The notes beneath the pieces were generated by a model. That model made no database searches. It saw only the letters and a program-made list of their open reading frames with translations, and was not told the DNA's origin. Shown here piece by piece: positions 10,919 to 18,635 of a stretch of DNA of 41,804 nt (within the stretch, counting starts at the first letter, position 1; each line of letters begins with the position of its first letter). A program made the position numbers and the translations under genes. The DNA is from Bacteroidales bacterium (GTDB taxonomy: Bacteria; Bacteroidota; Bacteroidia; Bacteroidales; UBA10428): contig JAFGRC010000026.1 in assembly GCA_016935355.1 (NCBI GenBank), forward strand, positions 1-41,804, in the 5' to 3' direction.

Positions 10919-10939
10919 TATCTTTATAGCATAAAGATA
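10919..10939. promoter_or_regulatory. Candidate operator: 9-bp perfect inverted repeat upstream of the metal-efflux operon
   Basis: TATCTTTAT and ATAAAGATA are perfect inverted arms separated by AGC, centred 40 bp upstream of the preferred cusA-like start. The size and position fit a repressor or activator dimer site for a metal-responsive regulator. No such regulator gene is adjacent, so the partner is unknown. Confidence 0.4.
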
Positions 10940-10978
10940 ACAAAATCAGGAAGACCTGATCTGTAATTTTCAATTAGC

Positions 10979-11013
10979 GTAAAAAAAAAGACCGTACCAA
11001 AAGGTACAGCCTT
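10979..11013 (-). terminator. Rho-independent terminator of dnaK
   Basis: On the minus strand, 25 bp after the dnaK stop, an 11-bp stem (AAGGCTGTACC / GGTACGGTCTT, with two G-T wobbles) closes a TTTT loop and runs into a T-tract of about ten residues. It separates dnaK from the metal-efflux operon downstream and argues that the efflux genes have their own promoter. Confidence 0.85.
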
Positions 11014-11037
11014 CAACTATTACAAAAAGAAAGGAAT

Positions 11038-12960
11038 TTACTTTACTTCTTCAAAATCAACATCGGTCACTTCATCATCCTTTTTGGAACCACCGCCATG
11101 CTCTGCTCCGGCCTGCTGTTCAGTCGTTGCACCTCCCTGTGAAGCCTGGGCTCCTGCCTGACTGTTCTTGTAAAGCTCCTCGGAGGCGGTCTGCCATACC
11201 GCAGTAAGTTCTGCAGTGGCTTTCTCAATGGCAGACAACTCCTGACTCTTATGGGCCTCCTTGAGTTTTGCCAGTGCCTGTTCAATCGGCTCTTTCTTAT
11301 CCGCAGGAAGCTTGTCGCCAAATTCCTTAAGTTGTTTTTCGGTCTGGAAAATAAGGCTGTCAGCAGCATTCAGTTTATCCACACGTTCCCTTTGTTCCTT
11401 ATCGCGTGCTTCATTTTCCTTGGCCTCCTTTTTCATTCTTTCGATTTCATCTGAAGAGAGTCCCGAAGAGGCTTCAATCCTGATACTCTGCTGCTTGCCC
11501 GTACCTTTATCTTTTGCTGAGACGTGCAAAATACCGTTTGCATCAATGTCAAAAGTCACTTCAATTTGTGGTATGCCTCTTGGTGCAGGTGGTATGCCAT
11601 CGAGGTGGAACCGCCCTATCGTCTTGTTATCCCCTGCCATCGGGCGTTCGCCCTGCAGCACGTGTATCTCGACTGAAGGCTGGTTGTCCGAAGCCGTTGT
11701 GAAGGTCTCGGTCTTTTTGGTGGGTATCGTTGTATTGGCCTCGATCAGTCGGGTTGCCACCCCTCCCATGGTTTCAATTCCAAGTGAGAGCGGCGTGACA
11801 TCAAGCAGGAGGATATCCTTGACTTCCCCCGTTAAAACGCCACCCTGAATGGCAGCGCCAATTGCGACAACTTCATCGGGATTCACTCCTTTTGAAGGTT
11901 TTCTGCCAAACAGCTTTTCAACGGTATCCTGAATAACAGGTATACGGGTCGAACCGCCGACCAGTATGACCTCATTGATATCCGAGGGAGACAATCCTGC
12001 ATCCTTCAATGCTTTCCGGCAAGGTTCAATGGTTTGCTGTACCAGTGAATCAATCAGACTTTCGAATTTTGCCCGTGTCAGGGTTCTGACCAGGTGCTTC
12101 GGTATTCCGTCAACCGGCATGATATAAGGCAGGTTGATTTCTGTTTGTGAAGAACTTGATAATTCAATCTTGGCTTTTTCGGCTGCTTCTTTCAGGCGTT
12201 GCAATGCCATCGGATCCTTTTTCAGATCAATACCCTCGTCCTTTTTGAATTCCTCTGAGAGCCAGTCGATGATACACTGGTCAAAATCATCTCCTCCGAG
12301 ATGGGTATCACCGTTTGTTGATTTGACTTCAAAAACCCCGTCACCCAGTTCCAGGATCGATATGTCAAATGTACCGCCACCAAGGTCATATACCGCAACT
12401 TTCAAATCACGGTTCTTCTTATCAAGACCGTAAGCCAGGGATGCAGCAGTTGGCTCGTTGATGATACGTCTTACTTTCAGACCGGAAATCTCACCTGCCT
12501 CCTTTGTGGCCTGCCGTTGTGAATCACTAAAATAAGCAGGAACGGTTATCACAGCTTCGGTTATCTCGTGCCCAAGATAATCTTCAGCGGTTTTTTTCAT
12601 TTTCTGAAGTACCAGGGCAGATATTTCCTGAGGCGTATATTTTCTGTCGTCGATTACAATGCGAGGAGTATTGTTATCACCTTTAATAACCTTATAAGTG
12701 ACCCGCCTGATCTCTTTATCCAGTTTATCATATGTTTCTCCCATAAAACGCTTTATGGAAGAAACGGTTCTGGTAGGATTTGTAATTGCCTGCCGCTTTG
12801 CAGGATCACCAACCTTGCGCTCATTATTATCAATGAATGCAACCATGGAAGGTGTTGTACGCTTTCCCTCACTGTTGGGAATAACAACAGGTTCGTTGCC
12901 TTCCATAACAGCAACGCATGAATTTGTTGTCCCCAGGTCAATTCCAATTATTTTACTCAT
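11038..12960 (-). CDS. dnaK: Molecular chaperone DnaK (Hsp70)
   Basis: Cytosolic ATP-dependent chaperone working with DnaJ and GrpE, neither of which is in the window. The 640-residue length is standard. The nucleotide-binding domain opens with [14 protein letters not shown] and contains [16 protein letters not shown], the phosphate-2 segment [14 protein letters not shown] and the adenosine motif [11 protein letters not shown]. The linker [13 protein letters not shown] leads into the substrate-binding domain and helical lid. The C terminus ends in an acidic tail, [13 protein letters not shown], typical of bacterial DnaK. It is monocistronic here, with a terminator 25 bp after the stop and a divergent panB upstream. 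I saw no CIRCE element. Confidence 0.99.
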   Translation of the reverse strand: MSKIIGIDLGTTNSCVAVMEGNEPVVIPNSEGKRTTPSMVAFIDNNERKVGDPAKRQAITNPTRTVSSIKRFMGETYDKLDKEIRRVTYKVIKGDNNTPRIVIDDRKYTPQEISALVLQKMKKTAEDYLGHEITEAVITVPAYFSDSQRQATKEAGEISGLKVRRIINEPTAASLAYGLDKKNRDLKVAVYDLGGGTFDISILELGDGVFEVKSTNGDTHLGGDDFDQCIIDWLSEEFKKDEGIDLKKDPMALQRLKEAAEKAKIELSSSSQTEINLPYIMPVDGIPKHLVRTLTRAKFESLIDSLVQQTIEPCRKALKDAGLSPSDINEVILVGGSTRIPVIQDTVEKLFGRKPSKGVNPDEVVAIGAAIQGGVLTGEVKDILLLDVTPLSLGIETMGGVATRLIEANTTIPTKKTETFTTASDNQPSVEIHVLQGERPMAGDNKTIGRFHLDGIPPAPRGIPQIEVTFDIDANGILHVSAKDKGTGKQQSIRIEASSGLSSDEIERMKKEAKENEARDKEQRERVDKLNAADSLIFQTEKQLKEFGDKLPADKKEPIEQALAKLKEAHKSQELSAIEKATAELTAVWQTASEELYKNSQAGAQASQGGATTEQQAGAEHGGGSKKDDEVTDVDFEEVK

Positions 12961-12995
12961 GCCAAAATATTTTAATTATTTGTTAATTTGCCTTT

Positions 12996-13037
12996 CAAAA
13001 ACAGCTTTTTCATTACCTTTTGTCAATGATTGTGCCA
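12996..13037 (-). promoter_or_regulatory. Composite dnaK promoter region: sigma54-like -24/-12 overlapping a housekeeping-type promoter
   Basis: At 13037-13024 the minus strand reads TGGCAC-AATCA-TTGA, which has the spacing of a sigma54 promoter (consensus TGGCAC-N5-TTGC) with one change in the -12 GC. The TTG of that -12 element (13026-13024) also stands 20 bp upstream of TGTTTTTG (13003-12996), close to the Bacteroidota TTG-N19-21-TAnnTTTG pattern. The two could be alternative promoters about 35-65 bp upstream of the dnaK ATG. This is pattern matching only. Confidence 0.4.
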
Positions 13038-13189
13038 CATCCAAAAACTGACATTATTGCTTCGGTTTTATGCACATGAATTGCATTTTAAAAATAAACT
13101 GTGACAAAACGACAGACCTTACGAATCCTTGTTTACCATCTGCTAAAGTGAACGATCTTTAAACCAAACAACAGATTTTTATGCTCCTG

Positions 13190-13220
13190 TTGGTTTATCC
13201 GTGTTAATTGCTGATATTTG
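13190..13220 (+). promoter_or_regulatory. Candidate panB promoter
   Basis: TTG at 13190-13192 is followed after 20 bp by GATATTTG at 13213-13220, one mismatch from TAnnTTTG. A start of transcription near 13226 would leave a leader of about 20 nt before the panB ATG. Confidence 0.4.
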
Positions 13221-13246
13221 CATGCAAGATACCAATACGATAAAAC

Positions 13247-14068
13247 ATGTCACCGTCTTCCGCCGAAAAGCCCAGAAGAATTACAACACATGTACTGCAG
13301 GAAATGAAAAACAGTGGTGAAAAGATCTCCATGCTCACAGCATATGATTACTCATTTGCCAAAATTCTCGACCGGGCGGGGATCGATGTGATCCTGGTCG
13401 GGGATTCCGCTTCAAACGTGATGGCAGGATTTGAAACAACCATTCCCATTACGCTGGATGCCATGATCTATCATGCCGCTTCAGTAGTCCGGGCGGTCGA
13501 AAGGGCCCTGGTTATTGTCGATATGCCTTTCGGCTCATATCAGGGCAATTCAAAAGAGGCTCTGAATTCCGCCATCAGGATCATGAAGGAGACAGGAGCA
13601 CATGCAGTGAAACTTGAAGGTGGGAAGCAGATTCTTGAATCCGTTTCAAGGATCCTTTCTGCGGGTATTCCAATAATGGGTCATTTGGGACTGACACCAC
13701 AGTCCATTCATAAATTCGGGACTTATGTCGTTCGGGCAAAAGCACAGGAAGAAGCACAGAGGCTGGTTGAAGATGCTCATTTGCTTGAACAGGCCGGATG
13801 CTTTTCCGTTGTTCTTGAAAAAATACCTGCAAGTCTGGGATCACAGGTAGCCCAGGAACTGAAAATACCGATAATCGGAATCGGTGCAGGAAAATTCGTT
13901 GACGGTCAGGTGCTTGTCTTACACGACATGCTTGGCATAACGCAGGATTTTTCACCTCGCTTCCTGAGGCGTTATCTTAATCTTTCACAGGAAATAGGCG
14001 AAGCAGTTACAAAATATATTGATGATATTAAAAATTATTCTTTCCCGAACGATCAGGAACAATATTAA
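13247..14068 (+). CDS. panB: 3-methyl-2-oxobutanoate hydroxymethyltransferase
   Basis: This enzyme transfers a hydroxymethyl group from methylene-tetrahydrofolate to 2-oxoisovalerate to make ketopantoate, the first committed step of pantothenate and coenzyme A synthesis. The 273-residue protein has the normal length and TIM-barrel motifs: [18 protein letters not shown] with the metal ligand Asp53, VDMPFGSYQ with Asp92, KLEGG with Glu124, GHLGLTPQS, the catalytic Glu191 in EKIP, and IGIGAG. It is divergent from dnaK. The next gene, an RluA-type synthase, follows on the same strand after 153 bp of repeat-containing DNA, so co-transcription is uncertain. Confidence 0.97.
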   Translation: MSPSSAEKPRRITTHVLQEMKNSGEKISMLTAYDYSFAKILDRAGIDVILVGDSASNVMAGFETTIPITLDAMIYHAASVVRAVERALVIVDMPFGSYQGNSKEALNSAIRIMKETGAHAVKLEGGKQILESVSRILSAGIPIMGHLGLTPQSIHKFGTYVVRAKAQEEAQRLVEDAHLLEQAGCFSVVLEKIPASLGSQVAQELKIPIIGIGAGKFVDGQVLVLHDMLGITQDFSPRFLRRYLNLSQEIGEAVTKYIDDIKNYSFPNDQEQY

Positions 14069-14108
14069 TTAAAGTATAAGGCTGCTGGCTAAAGGCTTTT
14101 GGGTTTAC

Positions 14109-14148
14109 AGGCTTTGAGGCTTTGAGGCTTTGAGGCTTTGAGGCTTTA
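14109..14148. repeat. Tandem 8-bp repeat (AGGCTTTG)
   Basis: Four perfect AGGCTTTG units (14109-14140) and one AGGCTTTA unit lie between panB and the RluA-type gene, with looser copies just upstream (AAGGCTTTTG near 14092). The unit is not a multiple of three and no reading frame crosses it. Copy number could vary by slippage. Confidence 0.85.
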
Positions 14149-14221
14149 AGTTTTGGAACCTGTGAGGATCAGAACCCGGCACGGACGGTATTGTTGCAGA
14201 AAGATTATTTGTTTATAGAAC

Positions 14222-14908
14222 ATGGATCTGGAAATCATATATGAGGACAATCATATTATTGCTGTTAATAAAACCCATCATGACCTGGTGCAACAGGATA
14301 TAACCGGCGATCTGTCCCTGGATCAAAAGGTAAAGGCATACATTAAAGAAAAATACAACAGGCCCGGTAATGTGTTCCTCGGGGTTGTGCACAGACTTGA
14401 CAGACCCGTGACGGGTGTGGTGATATTCGCACGTACCGGTAAAGCACTTTCCCGGCTGACAAGCATGTTCCGTGAAGGAAAAATGGAAAAAACCTACTGG
14501 GCCATTATCAAAAACAAACCGGAAGAGGAAAGTGGCAGGTTGCTTCATCATCTGGAACGCAATCCTTCACAAAACAAATCATTCAGTTATGATCATCCCC
14601 GGAAAGGGTCAAAAGAAGCAGCCTTACGTTACAGGGTGATCGGTCGTTCAGAACGTTATCACCTGCTTGAAATAGATCTCGAAACAGGACGCCATCACCA
14701 GATCCGGTCACAGCTTGCACACATCGGCTGTCCTGTTAAGGGCGACCTGAAATACGGCTATCCCCGTTCAAATCCCGACGGCGGAATCAGTCTGCATGCC
14801 CGTCAGCTTCGTTTCATGCATCCGGTAAGCCAACATGACGTGGTTATTGTTGCTGAAACACCGTCCTCTGAGAAATTGTGGAATTCATTCAAATTTATCA
14901 GTTCCTGA
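14222..14908 (+). CDS. RluA-family RNA pseudouridine synthase
   Basis: It converts specific uridines in rRNA or tRNA to pseudouridine. At 228 residues it is a minimal catalytic domain without an N-terminal S4 RNA-binding domain. The catalytic loop HRLDRPVTGV contains the nucleophile Asp60. The later family motifs LETGRHHQIRSQLAHIG and SLHARQLRFMHP are present. Bacteroidota genomes often carry several short RluA paralogues, and the target uridine cannot be predicted. Its stop codon lies within the first unit of a 7-bp repeat region. Confidence 0.93.
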   Translation: MDLEIIYEDNHIIAVNKTHHDLVQQDITGDLSLDQKVKAYIKEKYNRPGNVFLGVVHRLDRPVTGVVIFARTGKALSRLTSMFREGKMEKTYWAIIKNKPEEESGRLLHHLERNPSQNKSFSYDHPRKGSKEAALRYRVIGRSERYHLLEIDLETGRHHQIRSQLAHIGCPVKGDLKYGYPRSNPDGGISLHARQLRFMHPVSQHDVVIVAETPSSEKLWNSFKFISS

Positions 14909-14978
14909 CGCCTGATTCAAGATTCCCAATTCCTGACGCTCATCCAATTCCTGCTCCATGATCTCAAACTCCTCATTC
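14905..14978. repeat. Degenerate 7-bp repeat region at a convergent gene junction
   Basis: The gap between two convergent genes can be read as consecutive heptamers CTGACGC, CTGATTC, AAGATTC, CCAATTC, CTGACGC and TCATCCA, then a looser ATTC/CTCC-rich continuation up to the opposing stop codon. The TGA stop of the upstream gene falls inside the first heptamer. It resembles the longer array at 30829-30926. Confidence 0.55.
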
Positions 14979-16325
14979 TTAATTCAGTACAATGGGTTTA
15001 TTCATATAGAAATCGAGAATCTTCAATTTGAAGATGTATTCATATTTGGCCTGTAGCATGTCGGACCGGGCCGTCGTAAGATTGTTCAGTGCCAGGTTGT
15101 AATCGACCGTGTTTACGAGACCCAGTTCATATTGCTGATTGGTATACTTAAAGGCCTCCTCGTTAAATTTCACTGCTTCCAGACTGGAATTGTATTTTTC
15201 CATGGAAGCCAGGGCATCGGCATGCGCCTGCTGCACTTCCTTGTACAGTGCTTTTCGTGCCATTTCAAGCTGCAGTTGTGCGTCATTCACACCCAGTTTT
15301 GCATTGCTGATACTATTCCTGACCTGTAACCGGTTGAAAATGGGTACGGACAATACCACCGAAACCTGTTTATAATAGTAATCATTAAGCTGATCCAAAT
15401 AAGGGTAATCATCTCCGGGTGTCAAAGGATTTAGAGCAAGTTCAGAATACCGGGTTGACAGGGAACCGCTAACGCTGACGGTCGGGCTTACCTGTCCCCA
15501 TGCCATGGCCAGTTGCTTCCGGCTGCTTTTCAGGTAATATTCCGCACTTTTTATCTGAGGTAATGATCTCACAGCTGCATCGTATATGTTCTGTACCGTC
15601 TCAAGAGGAGCGATCAGTTCAACATCAATATCAGCCGGAACGGCAATATCAAATCCTCCTGTCGAATCAAGATCCAGCAATTGCGTCAGATCCAGATAAG
15701 CAATGTTCAGATTGTTCCCGGCATTTATCATTGCAGTTCTGTTATTTGCCTCCTGAGCCCTCACCTGAAGGTACTCCCCTTGTGCGATGTTGCCGGCATC
15801 CAGCAGTTTGCTCATCCGTTCCACCTGCATGCTCGTTACTTCAAGCCTGCTCCTGGCAATATTTTCCAATTCTCTGGCAAATAAGATCTGCAGATACGAA
15901 ATGGTTAACTGCAGTGAAATATCATTCCTTGCCTTATCGAGGTCCGCCTGATTCTTAAGGAATGTATACCGGTTCAGGAGAATATTATGGTAATTCTGAA
16001 GTCCGCTGAATACAGTCAGATTGCTGGAAAGCTGCATGTTGCTCGACCAGTAATTCTGGTCCACATATTCAAACTTGGCATAGTCAATCGTTTTTCCTGA
16101 ACTATAGCTGTTGTACATGCTTCCGTTCATGTTTGGCAGTGTGTTGAATATGCTTTGAATGTAATTGTTTTTGCCGTTTTCAACGTACAGTTCCTGGCGC
16201 TTGACCTGCAGGTTGTTTTCGAGTGCATAGTTGATGCAATCTTCCAGCGTCCAGTATCGCTGCGCTTCTGCATCGAAAAATCCCAGCACGGACATAACGA
16301 ATATCAACAGTAGCCTGGTTTTCAT
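14979..16325 (-). CDS. TolC-family outer-membrane channel of the HlyD/ABC export cassette
   Basis: Outer-membrane efflux protein and last gene of a HlyD-ABC-TolC operon, 66 bp after the ATPase gene if the start at 16325 is used. I chose the internal ATG at 16325 because it begins a clean Sec signal peptide (MKTRLLLIFVMSVLGFF, cleaved near DAEAQ). The ATG at 16358 would add an unlikely polar MSESPNQNDRN extension. The mature protein has the two-fold OEP repeat: WTLEDCINYALENNLQVKRQ, coiled hairpins, and a second-half strand SVPIFNRLQVRNSISNAKL. At about 448 residues the length is normal. Confidence 0.9.
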   Translation of the reverse strand: MKTRLLLIFVMSVLGFFDAEAQRYWTLEDCINYALENNLQVKRQELYVENGKNNYIQSIFNTLPNMNGSMYNSYSSGKTIDYAKFEYVDQNYWSSNMQLSSNLTVFSGLQNYHNILLNRYTFLKNQADLDKARNDISLQLTISYLQILFARELENIARSRLEVTSMQVERMSKLLDAGNIAQGEYLQVRAQEANNRTAMINAGNNLNIAYLDLTQLLDLDSTGGFDIAVPADIDVELIAPLETVQNIYDAAVRSLPQIKSAEYYLKSSRKQLAMAWGQVSPTVSVSGSLSTRYSELALNPLTPGDDYPYLDQLNDYYYKQVSVVLSVPIFNRLQVRNSISNAKLGVNDAQLQLEMARKALYKEVQQAHADALASMEKYNSSLEAVKFNEEAFKYTNQQYELGLVNTVDYNLALNNLTTARSDMLQAKYEYIFKLKILDFYMNKPIVLN

Positions 16326-16391
16326 GTTTCTGTCATTTTGGTTTGGTGATTCTGACATGTAAATTTTTTAATATACCCTTCCCTCTCAAAT

Positions 16392-17075
16392 TTAAAGGAT
16401 CTGACGGATGTTTTCCGTAACAATATGACCATCGAAAAGCTGCACAATGCGGTGTGCCTTGTCTGCATCCGTAGGGGAATGTGTCACGATGATGATGGTG
16501 GTTCCCTCAGTATTGAGTTCTGTAAGCAGGGCCATAACTTCTTCACCGTTTGCTGAATCCAGGTTTCCGGTCGGTTCATCCGCCAGGATCAGTTGCGGTC
16601 TGGTGACAACGGCACGGGCAATGGCAACCCTCTGTTGTTGTCCGCCTGACAGCTGCTGGGGAAAATGTTTTTTCCTATGTGATATTTTCATCCGTTCCAG
16701 AACTTCATTTACCTTGGCCTTGCGTTCCGCTGCAGACACCCTCAAATATAACAATGGCAGTTCAACATTTTCATATACAGTAAGTTCATCAATCAGGTTG
16801 AAACTTTGAAAAACAAAACCGATGTTTCCTTTCCGGAGGCTGGTCCGTTGTTTTTCCCTGTAAGATGATACTTCGATATTGTTAAAAAAATACTGACCCC
16901 TGGTTGGTGTGTCAAGCATTCCAAGTATGTTCAGCAAGGTTGATTTTCCGCATCCGGAAGGACCCATAATGGCTACGAATTCGCCCTTGTCTACTGATAC
17001 GTTTACCTTGTTCAGGGCTGTGGTCTCGACTTCATCCGTACGGAAGATCTTAACCAGATCTATTGTCTTTATCAT
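16392..17075 (-). CDS. ABC transporter ATPase, MacB/LolD type
   Basis: Cytoplasmic ATPase of a MacAB/LolCDE-type system. All catalytic elements are present in 227 residues: Walker A GPSGCGKST (38-46), Q-loop FVFQSF, signature LSGGQQQR (142-149), Walker B ILADEP and the H-loop His199 in VTHS. This class works with FtsX/MacB-type permeases that are either fused or encoded next door. Here there is neither: the protein ends right after the ATPase domain and the neighbours are HlyD (upstream, 37 bp) and TolC (downstream). Either the permease is elsewhere or it has been lost. Confidence 0.95.
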   Translation of the reverse strand: MIKTIDLVKIFRTDEVETTALNKVNVSVDKGEFVAIMGPSGCGKSTLLNILGMLDTPTRGQYFFNNIEVSSYREKQRTSLRKGNIGFVFQSFNLIDELTVYENVELPLLYLRVSAAERKAKVNEVLERMKISHRKKHFPQQLSGGQQQRVAIARAVVTRPQLILADEPTGNLDSANGEEVMALLTELNTEGTTIIIVTHSPTDADKAHRIVQLFDGHIVTENIRQIL

Positions 17076-17112
17076 AATGTCTGTTTTAATTTTATGGAAT
17101 TCTAAATGTGAA

Positions 17113-18369
17113 TTATCTGAATATCAATTTGTCAACATTGCCAAAATTTTCATATCCCGACACAATTACCTGCTCTCCTTCTGCCAGTCCGTCGAGAACT
17201 TCATAAAAGTTCGGGTTTTGTCTCCCGAGCCGGATATTTCTCTTATAAGCGTTATCCCCTGATGCATCAACCACATAAACCCACTGTCCTCCGGTACTTT
17301 GGTAAAAACCTCCTCTCGGCAGCAACAGAGCATCTTCCGATTCACCAAGTTCAAGTCTGATGCGCGCTGTTAGGCCGATCCTGATCTGTTCGGGAATGTC
17401 ACTTACAAATTCCATATCAACAGCAAATGTACCGTTTCTAATCTCCGGATACACCTTTGTAATGACAAGATCATGAGTACTACCTGCAAAATTGAATTCC
17501 CCGGGAAGTCCCCTGGTTATTCTGGTACTGTAATGTTCGTCTATGAGTACCCTCATTTTGTACGAGTCAAGGACATTTACGGTACCCATCCTGGTGCCGT
17601 AGTTAATAACCTGACCGATCTCGGGATTCAGACTGGCAAGTTCCCCGTCTACCGGAGCCCTGATCTCAAGATTCTGCATCCGGCGGCGCGTCAGCTCCAG
17701 ATTATTCTGCATCCGTTCGATGGACAGTTCATCGGCGCTTATTCTGGATTTGATGTAAACCGAATCACTTATATATTTTTGTTTCTGAAGCTCGAGTTGA
17801 AGGCGTGTTTCTTCATACTGCTCCCTGGAAAGTTCATATTCCTCTCTTGAAATATGACTGGACGCATACAGTTCCTCATTCCTCAAAAGCTGCCTTTCCA
17901 GCTTATTCAATGCAAACTGCAGTTCAAGCATTCTTGCTTTTGTCTGAATGCTCTGGTTTTCAAGAGACATCCTGGCTGTTTTCAGATCATTGATGGCACG
18001 GGATACATTGGCCTCATTGCTGCTTATTTCAAGTAAAAGGTTATAATTGCTGAGCCGGAGTATAACATCCCCCTCCTGTACCTTTGCACCCTCTTCAATA
18101 AGAATCTCCTCAACCCTTCCCGATTCAACCGCATCAAGAAAAACGGTCGTTATGGGTTCAACCGTTCCGTTAACTGAAATATAATCCTGATACTTATCGA
18201 GGATCACCTCCTGAATGGTAATTTTTTCTTTATTGATGTACAGTTTTGATAATCTTCGACTAAACAGGGCCGGTATCAGCAAAATCAAAAATAAAAGTAT
18301 TGCAGCACCCATCCAGATGTGTTTCTTTTGTAATCCCTTTTTTTCAATTTTGCGATCCATTCCTTCCAT
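17113..18369 (-). CDS. HlyD/MacA-family periplasmic adaptor
   Basis: Adaptor of the ABC export cassette. The 418-residue protein has a short cytoplasmic N terminus, one membrane helix (WMGAAILLFLILLIPALF), a first lipoyl half (LIEEGAKVQEGDVILRL), a long coiled-coil hairpin of about 130 residues, and a second lipoyl half (IRAPVDGELASLNPEIG). A beta-barrel and membrane-proximal domain follow. The anchor and hairpin length fit MacA-like adaptors that join ABC permeases to TolC. It is the first gene of the operon, downstream of the inverted repeat and sigma54-like element at 18409-18460. An alternative ATG three codons in is equally possible. Confidence 0.92.
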   Translation of the reverse strand: MEGMDRKIEKKGLQKKHIWMGAAILLFLILLIPALFSRRLSKLYINKEKITIQEVILDKYQDYISVNGTVEPITTVFLDAVESGRVEEILIEEGAKVQEGDVILRLSNYNLLLEISSNEANVSRAINDLKTARMSLENQSIQTKARMLELQFALNKLERQLLRNEELYASSHISREEYELSREQYEETRLQLELQKQKYISDSVYIKSRISADELSIERMQNNLELTRRRMQNLEIRAPVDGELASLNPEIGQVINYGTRMGTVNVLDSYKMRVLIDEHYSTRITRGLPGEFNFAGSTHDLVITKVYPEIRNGTFAVDMEFVSDIPEQIRIGLTARIRLELGESEDALLLPRGGFYQSTGGQWVYVVDASGDNAYKRNIRLGRQNPNFYEVLDGLAEGEQVIVSGYENFGNVDKLIFR

Positions 18370-18408
18370 TTGCGTTCAAAAATTGATTTATTGATTGTTA
18401 AGCGTAAA

Positions 18409-18460
18409 ATTTTAACATTTTTTGACATGAATTATGCCAAAGGCTTTAAAATGTTAAAAT
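18409..18460. promoter_or_regulatory. 13-bp perfect inverted repeat enclosing a sigma54-like promoter of the HlyD/ABC/TolC operon
   Basis: The arms ATTTTAACATTTT (18409-18421) and AAAATGTTAAAAT (18448-18460) are perfect inverted copies 26 bp apart. Between them the minus strand (18439-18424) reads TGGCAT-AATTC-ATGTC. The -24 half of a sigma54 promoter is good and the -12 half is weak. It points at the export operon and lies about 60 bp upstream of the HlyD start, in the gap shared with the divergent sigma54-type regulator gene. Confidence 0.5.
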
Positions 18461-18600
18461 ACAAAATTTTATTGAAAATCAAAATACACCTGATTATTGT
18501 TCGCCCGTGTACGGAATTGATACAATTGCTGTTCATTTCCGAACGGCAAGGAGTCATTAAGAAAACAACCGTTCACTCATATTATTTCGCACTTATTATT

Positions 18601-18608
18601 TACATTTG
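18601..18608 (+). promoter_or_regulatory. Candidate -7 box of the response regulator/kinase operon
   Basis: TACATTTG matches TAnnTTTG exactly and lies 28 bp upstream of the chosen ATG at 18636. No clear TTG -33 element was seen. Its position, overlapping the first in-frame ATG at 18606, argues that translation starts at 18636. Confidence 0.45.
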
Positions 18609-18635
18609 TTTCGCTATTCAATAAATCATGGGCAT

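Noticed and set aside
10890-10973. 28-residue N-terminal extension of the CusA-like fusion from the ATG at 10973
   Set aside because: It would start 6 bp after the dnaK terminator T-tract, leave no room for a promoter and translate the palindrome. The ATG at 10889 gives the usual pump N terminus.
18370-18624. 84-codon plus-strand frame in the HlyD/regulator gap
   Set aside because: It covers the inverted repeat and promoter elements and has no family resemblance, so it is most likely non-coding.
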